From NCBI GenBank assembly GCA_002751075.1, contig NAOQ01000279.1, positions 32,601 to 91,287 of the forward strand: 58,687 nucleotides of DNA. Direction: 5' to 3'. Shown here in pieces: positions 25,001-35,552 of the stretch. The position numbers and the translations under genes are program-made. The notes below the pieces were generated by a model. That model had not been told where the DNA came from. It ran no database searches and worked only from the letters and a program-made list of their open reading frames with translations. Every line of letters starts with the position of its first letter. Position 1 is the first letter of the stretch. This stretch comes from Ichthyophonus hoferi (Eukaryota > Opisthokonta > Ichthyosporea > Ichthyophonida > Ichthyophonidae).

Positions 25001-28000
25001 ACCTTTTAGGGTTGATGATGGGAGGGTATAAGATTGTAATAATAGGTTAAAAGTCACGGAGTATTTTATAAAACATGACGTCGGTTCTTGCAGATAAGAT
25101 ATTATTATTGTTTCTATAGTCAAATCTGCACATTTACAAAGGATTACAATCATATATACGTTGCAAATCCTTTGAGATGGTATATAACACTATGAGAATG
25201 AAACAAATTCGGCATTAATTTCGTGTCTATATTCTAGACCTAATACATTATAATACAAACATACACTGTTACAAGAGGTTTTCTTTATTACACTATCACA
25301 TTTTTTGTCGGCCAGGCGCACACATATGGATGGATGTACCTACTGGCTTATGCTCTCCATACCTATGCATATACATCATAAACATAGACACACGTCCGCA
25401 TCTATTCCTGTTTAATACAGTAAAATTTAACACTGTTTACTGATTGGTACTGTAACCACCAATTAGAACTGGACCGAGACCTATGTCGTGTGGTCCCCTA
25501 AGGGTAGTTACCTTGCTACCTTCCACAGAAAGGGTATTGCGTTGTGGGGTAAGTTTTAATATTATTATACACTGAAGTGCTTGTTTTCAATAGATATTGT
25601 AGTATTTTGGAGTGATGTTGAATATAACGTATAAATATGTTGTTTACCTCGGCAGCTCTTGTGACGTTACTATGTTACTATATGTATCTCTTTTAGCTTG
25701 GTTGGCCGAGTTAAATACGGTACGGGTCCGTGTAATACATACCCTAAAACATACTGTTTTAATTGACCTGATACAATAACATTAGCTAGCATATATATAT
25801 GTATCTGCTTCAAGAAGATATCGAGGTTCACAATCAATAAGGATATATACAATTAACTATATCTAACATACTATATGCCTTTCTCTTACCCTACCCTTAG
25901 CCGGCCCTGAGTTTACTCAGATTATGCGCCTTCCTCACACTGGTGTTAAGCTGATTGACTTCTCTCCCTGTGAGAACTACATTACCACATGGTCCAATGA
26001 GGTGCAAGATGATCCCAGGGACCCCCAGGTATGTATATGTATGTATACCTAATAGTCTTGTATGATTCGGTGCCCTAATTAAGGCTAATTAAGAACCGAA
26101 TTTGATTCAAGTTAATCCAGTCTCTTATATGAGAAGACCCCAATAAGTACGTAAATTAAATAGCCAGTCATATTATTGTGACCTTATTGGTTGGAGATCA
26201 GCTACAATTTTAAATGATCTGCTATTATAATTATTTATACATATATTTCTATCCATTTGTCTCTTCCTGTACCAATACAGTGACGTTTCGGCACCTCATG
26301 GATATGGTAATTGTATTAGTAGTATAATCGGCTTAATACTTCTACTGCTAGTGTAGTAGGTTCCTTCATGGTGAAATGATGTTAATACAGTTCTGCTCCT
26401 GACTAATGTTGATGCATAACTACTTACCAAAAATTTCTGATTCACCGAGCATATGTATTACGATGTTCAAACCTAAACCATATAAACCATATATTTCCTT
26501 TTCTAATATATGTATCTACTACTTCCTCATATACATACACATATACAGACAATCTGTGTATGGGATGTGCGCACTGGCAGGAAGCTCCGTGGTTTCCCCT
26601 CTGAGGAGCAAATGGTCTGGCCCACCTTTAAGTGGTCTCACGATGATAGCTATGTTGCCCGTTCTAGTACCGTAGGTTAACCATTTTATTATATATATTA
26701 TATATATAAGACATATTGTATAGTATAGTATATATATGTAGTCAGTGTTATCATGGGTCATCTATGTCTTATTTCTTTTATTGTTTTAATGGTGTTTAAA
26801 TGGTCCAATTAGAAAAACTAGTTAAATAATGAACTACACAACAAAGTACTTTTTTGCTATTCAGTTTATTGATATATCTCATTACGATTGCAAAATATGC
26901 TTTCATTGGGTTGGACTAACATAGTTATTATTATATCCTTCCTTTATTTAGGTGCAGCTAATTGGATTGCTTACACTCATTAGCCGTAACACTAATAGGT
27001 ATACTGTATTCTAATTGTTGATAACCAGTAGTACCCCAGCTTTTCCCTATACAGAGACCGAGTATGAGAATGGAGCAGTAAGAGAGATAATTTCTAATTA
27101 ATTGATCTCTTTTAACAGGACGCTATTTCCATTTATTCCGTGCCCTCTATGAAGTTGATGGATAAGAAGAGTCTTAAGATCGACAATGTCAGAGACTTTG
27201 CGTATGTTTCGTGACTTTATGCCCACACACCCCCACATATATATATATATATATATATATAGTATATAGTGTATGTATGCATATACTTTACCCAAAGATT
27301 GGTATAGTGCTATATATAGATGCCAATCATCTGAGGGTAATTCTACATACGTTGTTTGCACTAACTAGTTACAGAGTTAAAGTAACTATTAGCCCATTGC
27401 AATTATTTTTTATTTATTTTTATATCAGATAGATGACTGGTGGAATATATCCTTGCACCTTTTCATGGGTACACAGAGATGGAGTTATGAATGGATAAAA
27501 AGGTGGACCAGAAAATGCATTTAATTGGGTTATTGCAAGAGGTGATTTTAAAATATAAGGTTTATCAATTAACTGGAGAGCTACTATGCAAAACGTGCCT
27601 ATACATCTAGTTTATCTACTTCTCCGAACCTTTGTATATGCCTTCATGTAGTTTTTTCTCTACCAATATGTACACGTACTATATAATTATCCATTTCTTT
27701 TTATGTTACAATGTTACTGGCCAATCTATAATATTCTTTAGTTTTCATTTATACTTATACATACTTATACTTCCCACTGTACCCTATAGTTGGTCTCCTA
27801 CCGAGAACTGTATTGCCTACTGGGTGGCCGAACATAAAGAACAGCCCTCTAGAGTTGTGATTATGGATGTTCCCTCCAAGACCGAGAGACGTGTGAAGAA
27901 CTTGTTCAACGTGAAGGAGGTATGTTTGTGTTTATAGGTTACAGGTATAGCTTTTTTCAGATAAAAAATGAAATATTAAAGAACATTAGAAAGAAAGAAT

Positions 28001-31000
28001 ATATGATATACCTTATTTTTCTATATAAGAAGGCCTCTATAGTCTCCAATCAACAGATACTGATGTGTTATATGCATTGTTTGTATTGTTTTCTCGTGAT
28101 TGAGTGCATATAACTGGCCTTGCCATATAATTATTTGCGGTCTTTAATGCGTTGACATATTAAAGTAACATTAGCATTTTTATTGGGGAAATTCTCAGAT
28201 GTTGATATTTTTATTATTATACTAAGAGAGCACCTCATGGATATCTATTTTCTTTCTTATCAGTAATATAATAAAAGTAATATTATACCATATCATAGCA
28301 TACAACACAACACAATGTAACTACATAATTGCAGACATACATACAGACATACATAGGCACTAACCACTATTATATTATAACCACAGTGCAAGCTGCACTG
28401 GCACAACAAGGGTGATTATCTCTGTGTGAAGGTAGAGAGGTTTACCAAGACCAAAAAATCTACCTTTACTAGCTTTGAGATCTTCCGTCTTCGCGAGAAA
28501 CTTATCCCTGTGGACAATATTGAATTCAAAGGTATATATTTTTTTGTTGTTTTGTTGTTGTGTTGTTATATTTGTTACACTTGTATTGTGTACGTTTGTT
28601 AACGTTTGTTATCACCAGTTTTGCTTTTTGCCCTTGTTTCTCCTTGTGTATGTTTGTGTATGTAACGGAGTAAAGATAATGTGATAGATGATGTTGCCAT
28701 ATTATTGGTTGACTACAGTTTAATCCAACAATGCGGTCGGTTCAGTCTAAATACTTTCTAACTATATAGAGCTAGTGAGCATGCCTATCTACACGTATAA
28801 ACGGCGGAGAATATTAATTAATACCTGAATCAAAACACGAAAACATGAAAACCAAAAACACATTGTATTCTTTCATACCCAATTAATTTTAATTAATTTT
28901 AATTACAGATCCTCTCCACGCTTTCTCCTGGGAGCCAATGGGTGATAAGTTCGCGGTGATCCATGGCGAGACAGGAAAGCACTGTGTGTCTTTCTATCAG
29001 ATGCAGAAGGGTCGCGGTGATGATGGTGGAAAAATCGCACTTCTTTGTAAGTATTATGTGTTAAGTTATAGTTTATATGCTTTAAACAGGGCCTGTGTTT
29101 GGTATGTCATTGAGTTTAAATTGTGAGAACTTTGTTAATTGCGGTTAAAGAGTGCAAATAAATTATGTATTTATCTCTTGTATCGTTTTTGTGTCGTTTT
29201 GTTGTATTGGATTATGTTGAACAAAACCTATTTATTACACGGTAGTCAAGCGGCGTTAGGGAATGATATTAGATATTAGGATTTATAATATAATCGGTAC
29301 TGCTAATGCTAATTTAGTGTTATTAGCTAGCTTGTTTATAAGTATTGATTAATTCCCTATATATATCATGGTTGTTGATGAGTTGGTAAATGTAAAACAT
29401 GCGTTTTAGAAATGTATCTATCTTGTTATAGGCTAGGGGCTAGTAGGTGATTGTAATTTTATTTGGCGTCAGTGGTGGCAGATAATATTACCATTGCCAT
29501 TCTAGAGATAGTTATCGGCTAAGTGCAATACACAGGAATTATACTGGTACTGACATCTGACCAATACAGTCACTGCCGAGAAGAAGAATGTCAACCATTT
29601 GTTCTGGTCCCCCAAGGGTCGTGTAAGTTTATATTTGTACATTATACCCTCTTATCTCTCTATATCTTTATCACATAACATCGTTACACCGAGCATGGGT
29701 TATTATTATCGTGTGCTACCACATTATGTATCTCAACCAATGGGAATGTGCGAACCCGATCGTTTAGACACAATTGACTTATTTCATTGTCTTGTCTCGT
29801 GATCTCTCTATCTGTTCTCAAAAAATTTCAATAGTTTAATTAACGAATAAAAGCTAACTATGGATAACTACTGGATAATATATATTATTATAAGAAATAA
29901 GCATATTAATTTTCAAGATACCAAGATAAGGTCGTATGTCCTATGGAAGTCTAACTCGATTCTCTCTTCAGTACATTGCTTTGGTTGGTCTTCGCAATAT
30001 GCAAGGTGTCTTGGAGTTCTGGGATGCTGAGGATAACCTGTCCATGGCTCAGGGTATGTTTTATGTATGTAAATGTATATCTAGATATGTTTTGTATTCA
30101 TTATTGTTTATTTTGTCTTCTTAATTACGTTGGTCAAATTTGAACATGCATTATCCCGATTAGTCAAATAAAGAATCAATCATTTGATTGAAGTAAATTC
30201 CTTTATGGAATTAAAATTTTATTACTGTTTTCCGGAGATATGGAGGTATAATATGCAAACTTATACCTGCCATTTTTGCAATAAATCAATTAATTAAAAA
30301 GGTCTCGTTTGATGGCATTGGATAATTAGTACTTACATAGATATATACATGAGAACTAACCAACCATATGTATGCAGGCGAGCACTTCATGGCTACCAAT
30401 GTGGAGTGGGATCCTACTGGTCGCTATGTAGCCACCAGTGTCAGTTATTGGCGCCATCAGGTTAGTGTCCAGACGTTACATATTATAGTATTGCTTTCTT
30501 TATAAATACCGAAATAACACTTACTAATGTTTTCTGTATTCTAACTATATAAAAACGGATATACTTGTATATATGTCTATATCTATTCGCTGAATATTGA
30601 TATTGCACTCTAATTAATAATAGGCTCCTTTATGGTGAAATGATGTTAATACAGTTCTGCTCCTGACCAATGTTGATGCATAACTACTTACCAAAACTTT
30701 CTGATTCACCCAACATGAATATAGTATGTACCCCCTACTACAATGATGATAGTTATCCTTTGCTAATACTTATTTTACCCTTTGCACCTCTACAACATTA
30801 CAACTCTACATAACTATATTTACCTACACGCACATACAGATGGAGAATGGTTACAAGATCTGGACCTTCCAAGGTCGTCTGGTGTGTGACCAGCCTATTG
30901 AGAAGTTCTGTCAACTTATCTGGAGACCTCGCCCTGCCAGTCTTCTCACTGAGGAGGAGATGAAGGCATGTTTATGTTCCATTATAGATCATGTTATAGT

Positions 31001-32205
31001 ATATGTTTATGACATGCATACAGATACAGCTGTTTGTTTGGTTGTTTTGGTTGTGCTTGCTATGAATCACCCCTAACCATCACTAATATTACTCCTTATT
31101 CTCCATGCTCTTTGCGGCTGTGCTTGCACGAGGTTTGCGATAAAAATACATTGGTTGATATTTGATGTGGAATATTGATAGTAATAGTTAGCTAATATAT
31201 AGATACCATATAGTCATTGTATATGTTTATATCCAAGTCGTATTTTTATGTTCAATCACAGAGACATACATAATTGATCAGATATTAATATTAGCGAATG
31301 AAATAGTATTTTGTTGCCAAGCTATGCTCCAAATGATTCATATCTTTTCGGTCAATTGGACAGTATAAATAAATTTCTCTAGAAAATATAACCGACCATT
31401 ATATATATACCAATCACAATAGTCACACCGGCACATGCATATAATTATATATCCACGGCCGTGCTAACCGATCAATGGGCACTGGCAGGCGATACGTAAG
31501 AACCTTAAGACCTTCAGCATCAAGTTCGACCAGGAGGATGCTATCAGCGGTGACAAGGCCACCAAGGAGCAGGTTGAGCGCCGTCGTAAGCAATGGAATG
31601 ATTACCAAGGTATATATATATTGGTTGTTATGCATTTAAAAAGTCGTATTAATTTTTAATTTTAATATTAGCAGTTGTTTTTGGTTTATTGTGTAGCGTG
31701 TATGGCAGAGTCTTAAGATGGCTCTATTTTCAGTAATATTTTCTATTGGGGTTGTATCATCTTTTTGGTTTGTTAGTTACATCACCGTTTTCTCTATTAC
31801 TCTGTGATGGTTAGGTGACAGTATGTAATGGAAAATGTCTGAGTATTTTGTTTTGTCCTTTTTGGAACTCGCATCTTGCCTTGAATGATGATATTCTATT
31901 TGTCTTTTCTCTTATTATTTCTTCACGGCATCTAAAAATTATATTAACAAATTTATCGTAACACTGACGATATTATTATGGTAATATGTTTTCGTGCCAT
32001 TTTTACCTCTGGAACAAGCTAGATAAACACTAATTCCAATATTCTTATCACAGAGTTCCGTAAGCGCGCCACTGTTGTATACAACGAGAGAAAGGAGGAG
32101 CGTATTATGCTGCGCGGAGGCATGCTTAGTGAGGATGAGGATGGCACCCTTGATGATGAGGAGTTGATGGAGATCTTAATTAAGGAGGAGGTGGAAGTGT
32201 TGTAA
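22032..32205 (+). CDS. EIF3B: Eukaryotic translation initiation factor 3 subunit B (eIF3b/Prt1)
   Basis: Seventeen exons: 22032-22083, 23040-23235, 23953-24130, 24660-24782, 25467-25548, 25901-26028, 26549-26671, 27119-27201, 27790-27919, 28387-28531, 28909-29046, 29570-29622, 29972-30053, 30378-30460, 30840-30965, 31489-31609, 32054-32205. Their sum is 1995 nt, 664 residues, all in frame. The protein is a scaffold of eIF3, which brings mRNA and initiator tRNA to the 40S subunit. A short acidic N-terminus ([17 protein letters not shown]) precedes an RRM with RNP2-like IVAVDNIP (37-44) and RNP1-like KGFCFVEY (82-89). WD40-type beta-propeller blades follow ([48 protein letters not shown]). The C-terminus contains [10 protein letters not shown] and ends acidic after MLRGG. 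It is shorter than human (about 814) and yeast (763), mainly at the N-terminus. Intron 15 begins with GC. Introns 6 and 14 each carry a box C/D snoRNA. Confidence 0.97.
24337..24360. repeat. (TTAA)n microsatellite in eIF3b intron 3
   Basis: Five to six TTAA units in the intron between exons 3 and 4; no other feature is seen in that intron. Confidence 0.8.
26370..26446 (+). ncRNA. Box C/D snoRNA, U38/snR61-like, copy 1 (eIF3b intron 6)
   Basis: The 77-nt unit reads: terminal stem GGTGAA (26370-26375), box C ATGATGT (26376-26382), guide CAGTTCTGCTC, box D' CTGA (26399-26402), box C' TTGATGC (26409-26415), guide CTTACCAAAAA then TTT, box D CTGA (26437-26440), and stem TTCACC (26441-26446), fully complementary to the 5' stem. 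The D' guide resembles that of human SNORD38 as I recall it (CAGTTCTGCTA before CTGA). It would pair with the conserved LSU rRNA stretch AGCAGAACTG, with the fifth base from D' opposite the A methylated at the U38/snR61 site. The D guide pairs with the bases just before it, TTTTGGTAAG. The 3' end is 102 nt from the acceptor, typical of a splicing-dependent intronic snoRNA. It is conserved in a second copy at 30634-30710. Confidence 0.85.
30634..30710 (+). ncRNA. Box C/D snoRNA, U38/snR61-like, copy 2 (eIF3b intron 14)
   Basis: The layout and length match the copy in intron 6: GGTGAA (30634-30639), box C ATGATGT (30640-30646), D' CTGA (30663-30666), C' TTGATGC, D CTGA (30701-30704), TTCACC (30705-30710). 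Within the 77 nt only two bases differ: one just after box D', and the fourth base before box D (A to C). The D' guide is identical. Similarity continues about 13 bp upstream (TAGGCTCCTTTAT versus TAGGTTCCTTCAT) but stops at the mature 3' end. The 3' end is 129 nt before the next exon. Confidence 0.85.
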
Positions 32206-33306
32206 ACACCTAACATATATTATATATCATCTTTTTATTTCTTTTTCCGCCTTTATTGTCCTTCTTGTAGGAGGGTTTTTTGCAAGTTGAAATGAGAAAA
32301 TAAGTGGCATTCCCCTTCGAAATTGTTCTCATGGTTTCGTTTGAGGATGCTGCTGTAATTGATTTATGGTGATCTATAATACATTTAGGGCTACTTAGTA
32401 ATAACTAATTATCTATTGTTAAATATTTATTCTTATTTTTTTGTTCTTGATGTGTCTCGGTTCTAACTTAATTTTACGCGATGTGGTATTACAGTTATGA
32501 GCCTATCGTTTAAACCCATTAATTATTAAGGGAAAGAATTTAATTTGCAAAAAGCCCAACCTCATAAAATCTTCGAGAAAAGGATCCATCAGCATTCTTT
32601 TTAATTCGGCACGAGCCTGTCCCATACATATATAGAGTCCAATGTTCACTATTTGGTAGATATTGCTTGGAAAAAAGGAATAAATTGTATAACATGCAAG
32701 TATAAATTGAGGTGCACTGTAGCGACTTTAGGTCAATCATATGCCCCTCAATATGTGTATGGCGTTATCGTCCATGTCACAGAAACGATTATTGCTTGTA
32801 GGATAGATAAAGTGGGGACATTTATATCTCATAATCAGTTATGAGTATGTACTTTATTATATTATCTCACTGGGTCGGCTCAATTGCCAATGAAGCTAAC
32901 GTGGTATGGTTATGTTCTGGCGATTAATAAGCTATGTAATATCTTTACCGCGTAGCACGGAGAAAGTACTGGGGGTAAGAGAAAAATGATGGTTAAGAAT
33001 TTTTTGGTAGTTATTTTGACTAGGTGCTTCTTACTTATCATATTCCCCGTTATATTTTATTACCTACTCAATACAGTTACATGATTACATTAGGAGACTT
33101 TCAATTTCCCACATGTGGCTATAATACGTGGATATATTTATATAGATAGATTTCAAACTTTTTTCTTCAGTCTATAAGTTAAACAGGACTTAGTATTAAA
33201 TCGTATCAATGGCTCAATATTTGGCACAGAGGTCCCTTTTGCTGAGCACCCCAGTCAGCGTCCTCATTAGATGTTGCTACACATAAAAATCTCGTAAATA
33301 AGAATA

Positions 33307-33310
<4 letters not shown>

Positions 33311-33342
<32 letters not shown>
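33311..33342. repeat. (AT)n microsatellite
   Basis: About 16 uninterrupted AT units, some 60 bp before the MITE. Confidence 0.95.
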
Positions 33343-33345
<3 letters not shown>

Positions 33346-33398
33346 GTTTTAAAAAATAAGTATGAACATTGACACCATAATTGTTACAATAGCATCAA

Positions 33399-33692
33399 TA
33401 CTATAGGATGTTTCGATCCAAATGATAGTTTTGCGATCAAATTGAAAACTTATCTTTCAATTTATACTCAACCTCGTTCTTTATCAACAAAGATAACATG
33501 TTGGTCAGCAATATTTGTCCAGTAAAAGGGTGTTACGTATGCTATATATATGCATGTAAATATTATATATAGTGAGTTGTTCTTTCTATTTTAAAGGAAT
33601 TATAATCTCTTGGATACTACAATTTTTTTTTCAATTTATATATTCTCCTTTTGATCGCAAAACTTACGATTTAGATCAAAAACCCTATAGTA
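33399..33692. mobile_element. 290-bp MITE with 41-bp terminal inverted repeats and TA target duplication
   Basis: The left end (33401-33441) starts CTATAGGATGTTTCGATC and ends TTTTGCGATCAAA. The right end, reversed (33690-33650), starts CTATAGGGTTTTTGATC and also ends TTTTGCGATCAAA. The two arms have equal length (41 bp) and roughly 80% match by eye. Each end is flanked by TA (33399-33400 and 33691-33692), as expected for Tc1/mariner-type insertion. The interior is AT-rich and encodes nothing, so this is a non-autonomous element. The divergence between its arms suggests an old insertion. Confidence 0.75.
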
Positions 33693-35552
33693 TATTAATG
33701 CAAATAGGTAATACTCTTTGATTGCAGTTATGCGAACCAATGAAAACTATGATTATAGATCATGTTGTAAAAATGATGTTATTAATAGGCATTGCCGTTG
33801 CAAGCATTTTTCTGCTAATAAAAAATCTTTTCACTTCAGTTACGAGTATGAAGGAATCTTAAACACTTTAGGACGATTTAATTGATTATTCTTATAGATT
33901 AAATTTATTTAGAAATTTCAATAGTGGTTTGGAAAATTTAAAAAATTTAAATTGAATTAATAATAATATTCATATCTTCAATACCCATGTTCTATCTATG
34001 TTGCCTCAACTATCAGTTATACCAAAGAAAACATGAAAGCAATCTTTGGGCAAGTGACATTTGATGTCTAACTAATAAGATCTTTTATTTTAATTGAAAC
34101 TGCTCAGTTCCGTCAGGATATACAGTGGCATACACAAGACTGCATAATTAAGTCAGCATGGTTATAAGCGGAAAATGCATACTATTTTGATAATTAAAGA
34201 GAGTAAAACTAGGCCTGCGATAGTTATGCTTTTTTTTTTTTACCAATATTTATGAGCGCGAGCAAATCACATCTCAGTCGTGCATCAAGGGTGCTTACGT
34301 ATTTACATCTCTCGGTAGTTTTTCATTCAGAAGCAGGTGGTATTAATTTTAATGTTATATATAAATGTAAATATAAAAAAATTAATGTATTTTTTTGTGT
34401 GCGTTTATACATATGCCCATTTAAAATTTTTAAAAATACTTTATATTGACAATTTTATCTCTTGTTTTTAGCTCAGATTAAACTCAATTGAGCAAGATTA
34501 AAATTCGTCTGTAAGTTTTCGTTTTGCGTAAGCCAGCAATTCAAGGCCAAAAGAGTCGTATCTCTAGAGAAAAGCAGTACTAATTAAATTTCAAAATCTA
34601 CGTTAGCATAAAGCCAATGAAACACAATAAGTAAATATATAAATAGACGTATCGTTCACGATTACATATCTAGATAGAGAATAACCACCAATGGACTTCT
34701 GTATTCTTGTAGAGATTTGTTAAACATAATGTATTTTTAATAGAGTAGGCAATATAAAGAACTCTTTATGCTTCTAAAAAACTACATTTTCCTATGTACA
34801 TTATAATAAACGATGACATTACTTGACATATAAGTAGGTATAGTTTAAAATATGGTATTTTATGACTTTATATATTGATTTATTTTAAAAAAAAATTGCA
34901 AAGTCAAAAAGGTATTTTACAACCATTCATAGAAACTCATTTTTACGTTATAAAAATTATGCAGCAATATTATTCTTTTACAATATTATAAGATAAGAAA
35001 ATAGGGTAATATATATATTATGTGGTGAATGCTATAGCCAATTATTATGGTTCATGGTTCTTTTTTTCCTTAATTCCCCCTAGAATTATTTTTCCCGTTA
35101 GCAGCTGTCTCCATATTCACGGATACTACTTGGGAAGAGGAAATAAATTTCAATATAATAAGCTACTATTTACAAATAGACAAATAGTACTAGATATATG
35201 AATATTCAATAGTTATCAAATGATAATTATAGAGGCCCCTTGACATTAGGTAGTCTAGGGAGATCTAGGTACTAGGTTGCTCGTCTATTTGCATTATTTG
35301 CACTAGTAACATACCATACGTACGTATATTAAAACTATTACTGATGTTGCTTCACTATACTGTGCTTTATTATTGCTTTCCTCTTCGTATTGCTCATTGT
35401 TCATTGATTTTTACCTAAAGGTCACTTGCCTTATAGTATTTTGAATGCCGAGTTTTGAGCCCAGTGCTTTTTACACAGACTGTAGATGCTTTGCCATATA
35501 ACCGGGCATATGACTGCCAATATTTTACTTTGCATTCCCCTTTACTTCAACC

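Larger units (their letters stand above)
32206..35552. other. Intergenic region between eIF3b and the F-box gene
   Basis: AT-rich, with ORFs of at most about 66 codons (32540-32844 on both strands, and 34252-34449), none with a recognisable domain. It contains a (TA)n run and a MITE, listed separately. The eIF3b 3' UTR must lie in its first part, but no clean AATAAA is seen soon after the stop. No promoter motif was recognised before the F-box gene. Confidence 0.55.

Noticed and set aside
28230-28246. GCACCTCATGGATAT shared between eIF3b introns 9 and 6
   Set aside because: Only about 15 bp and not linked to the snoRNA unit; could be chance.
31885-31967. Box C ATGATGA and box D CTGA 82 nt apart in eIF3b intron 16, like a further snoRNA
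   Set aside because: No complementary terminal stem, no D'/C' pair and no recognisable rRNA guide.
32603-32615. AATTCGGCACGAG, identical to a common EcoRI adapter of cDNA libraries
   Set aside because: The base before it is T, so the full EcoRI junction GAATTC is absent. Flanking DNA shows no change in composition or poly(A). A chance 13-mer match is possible.
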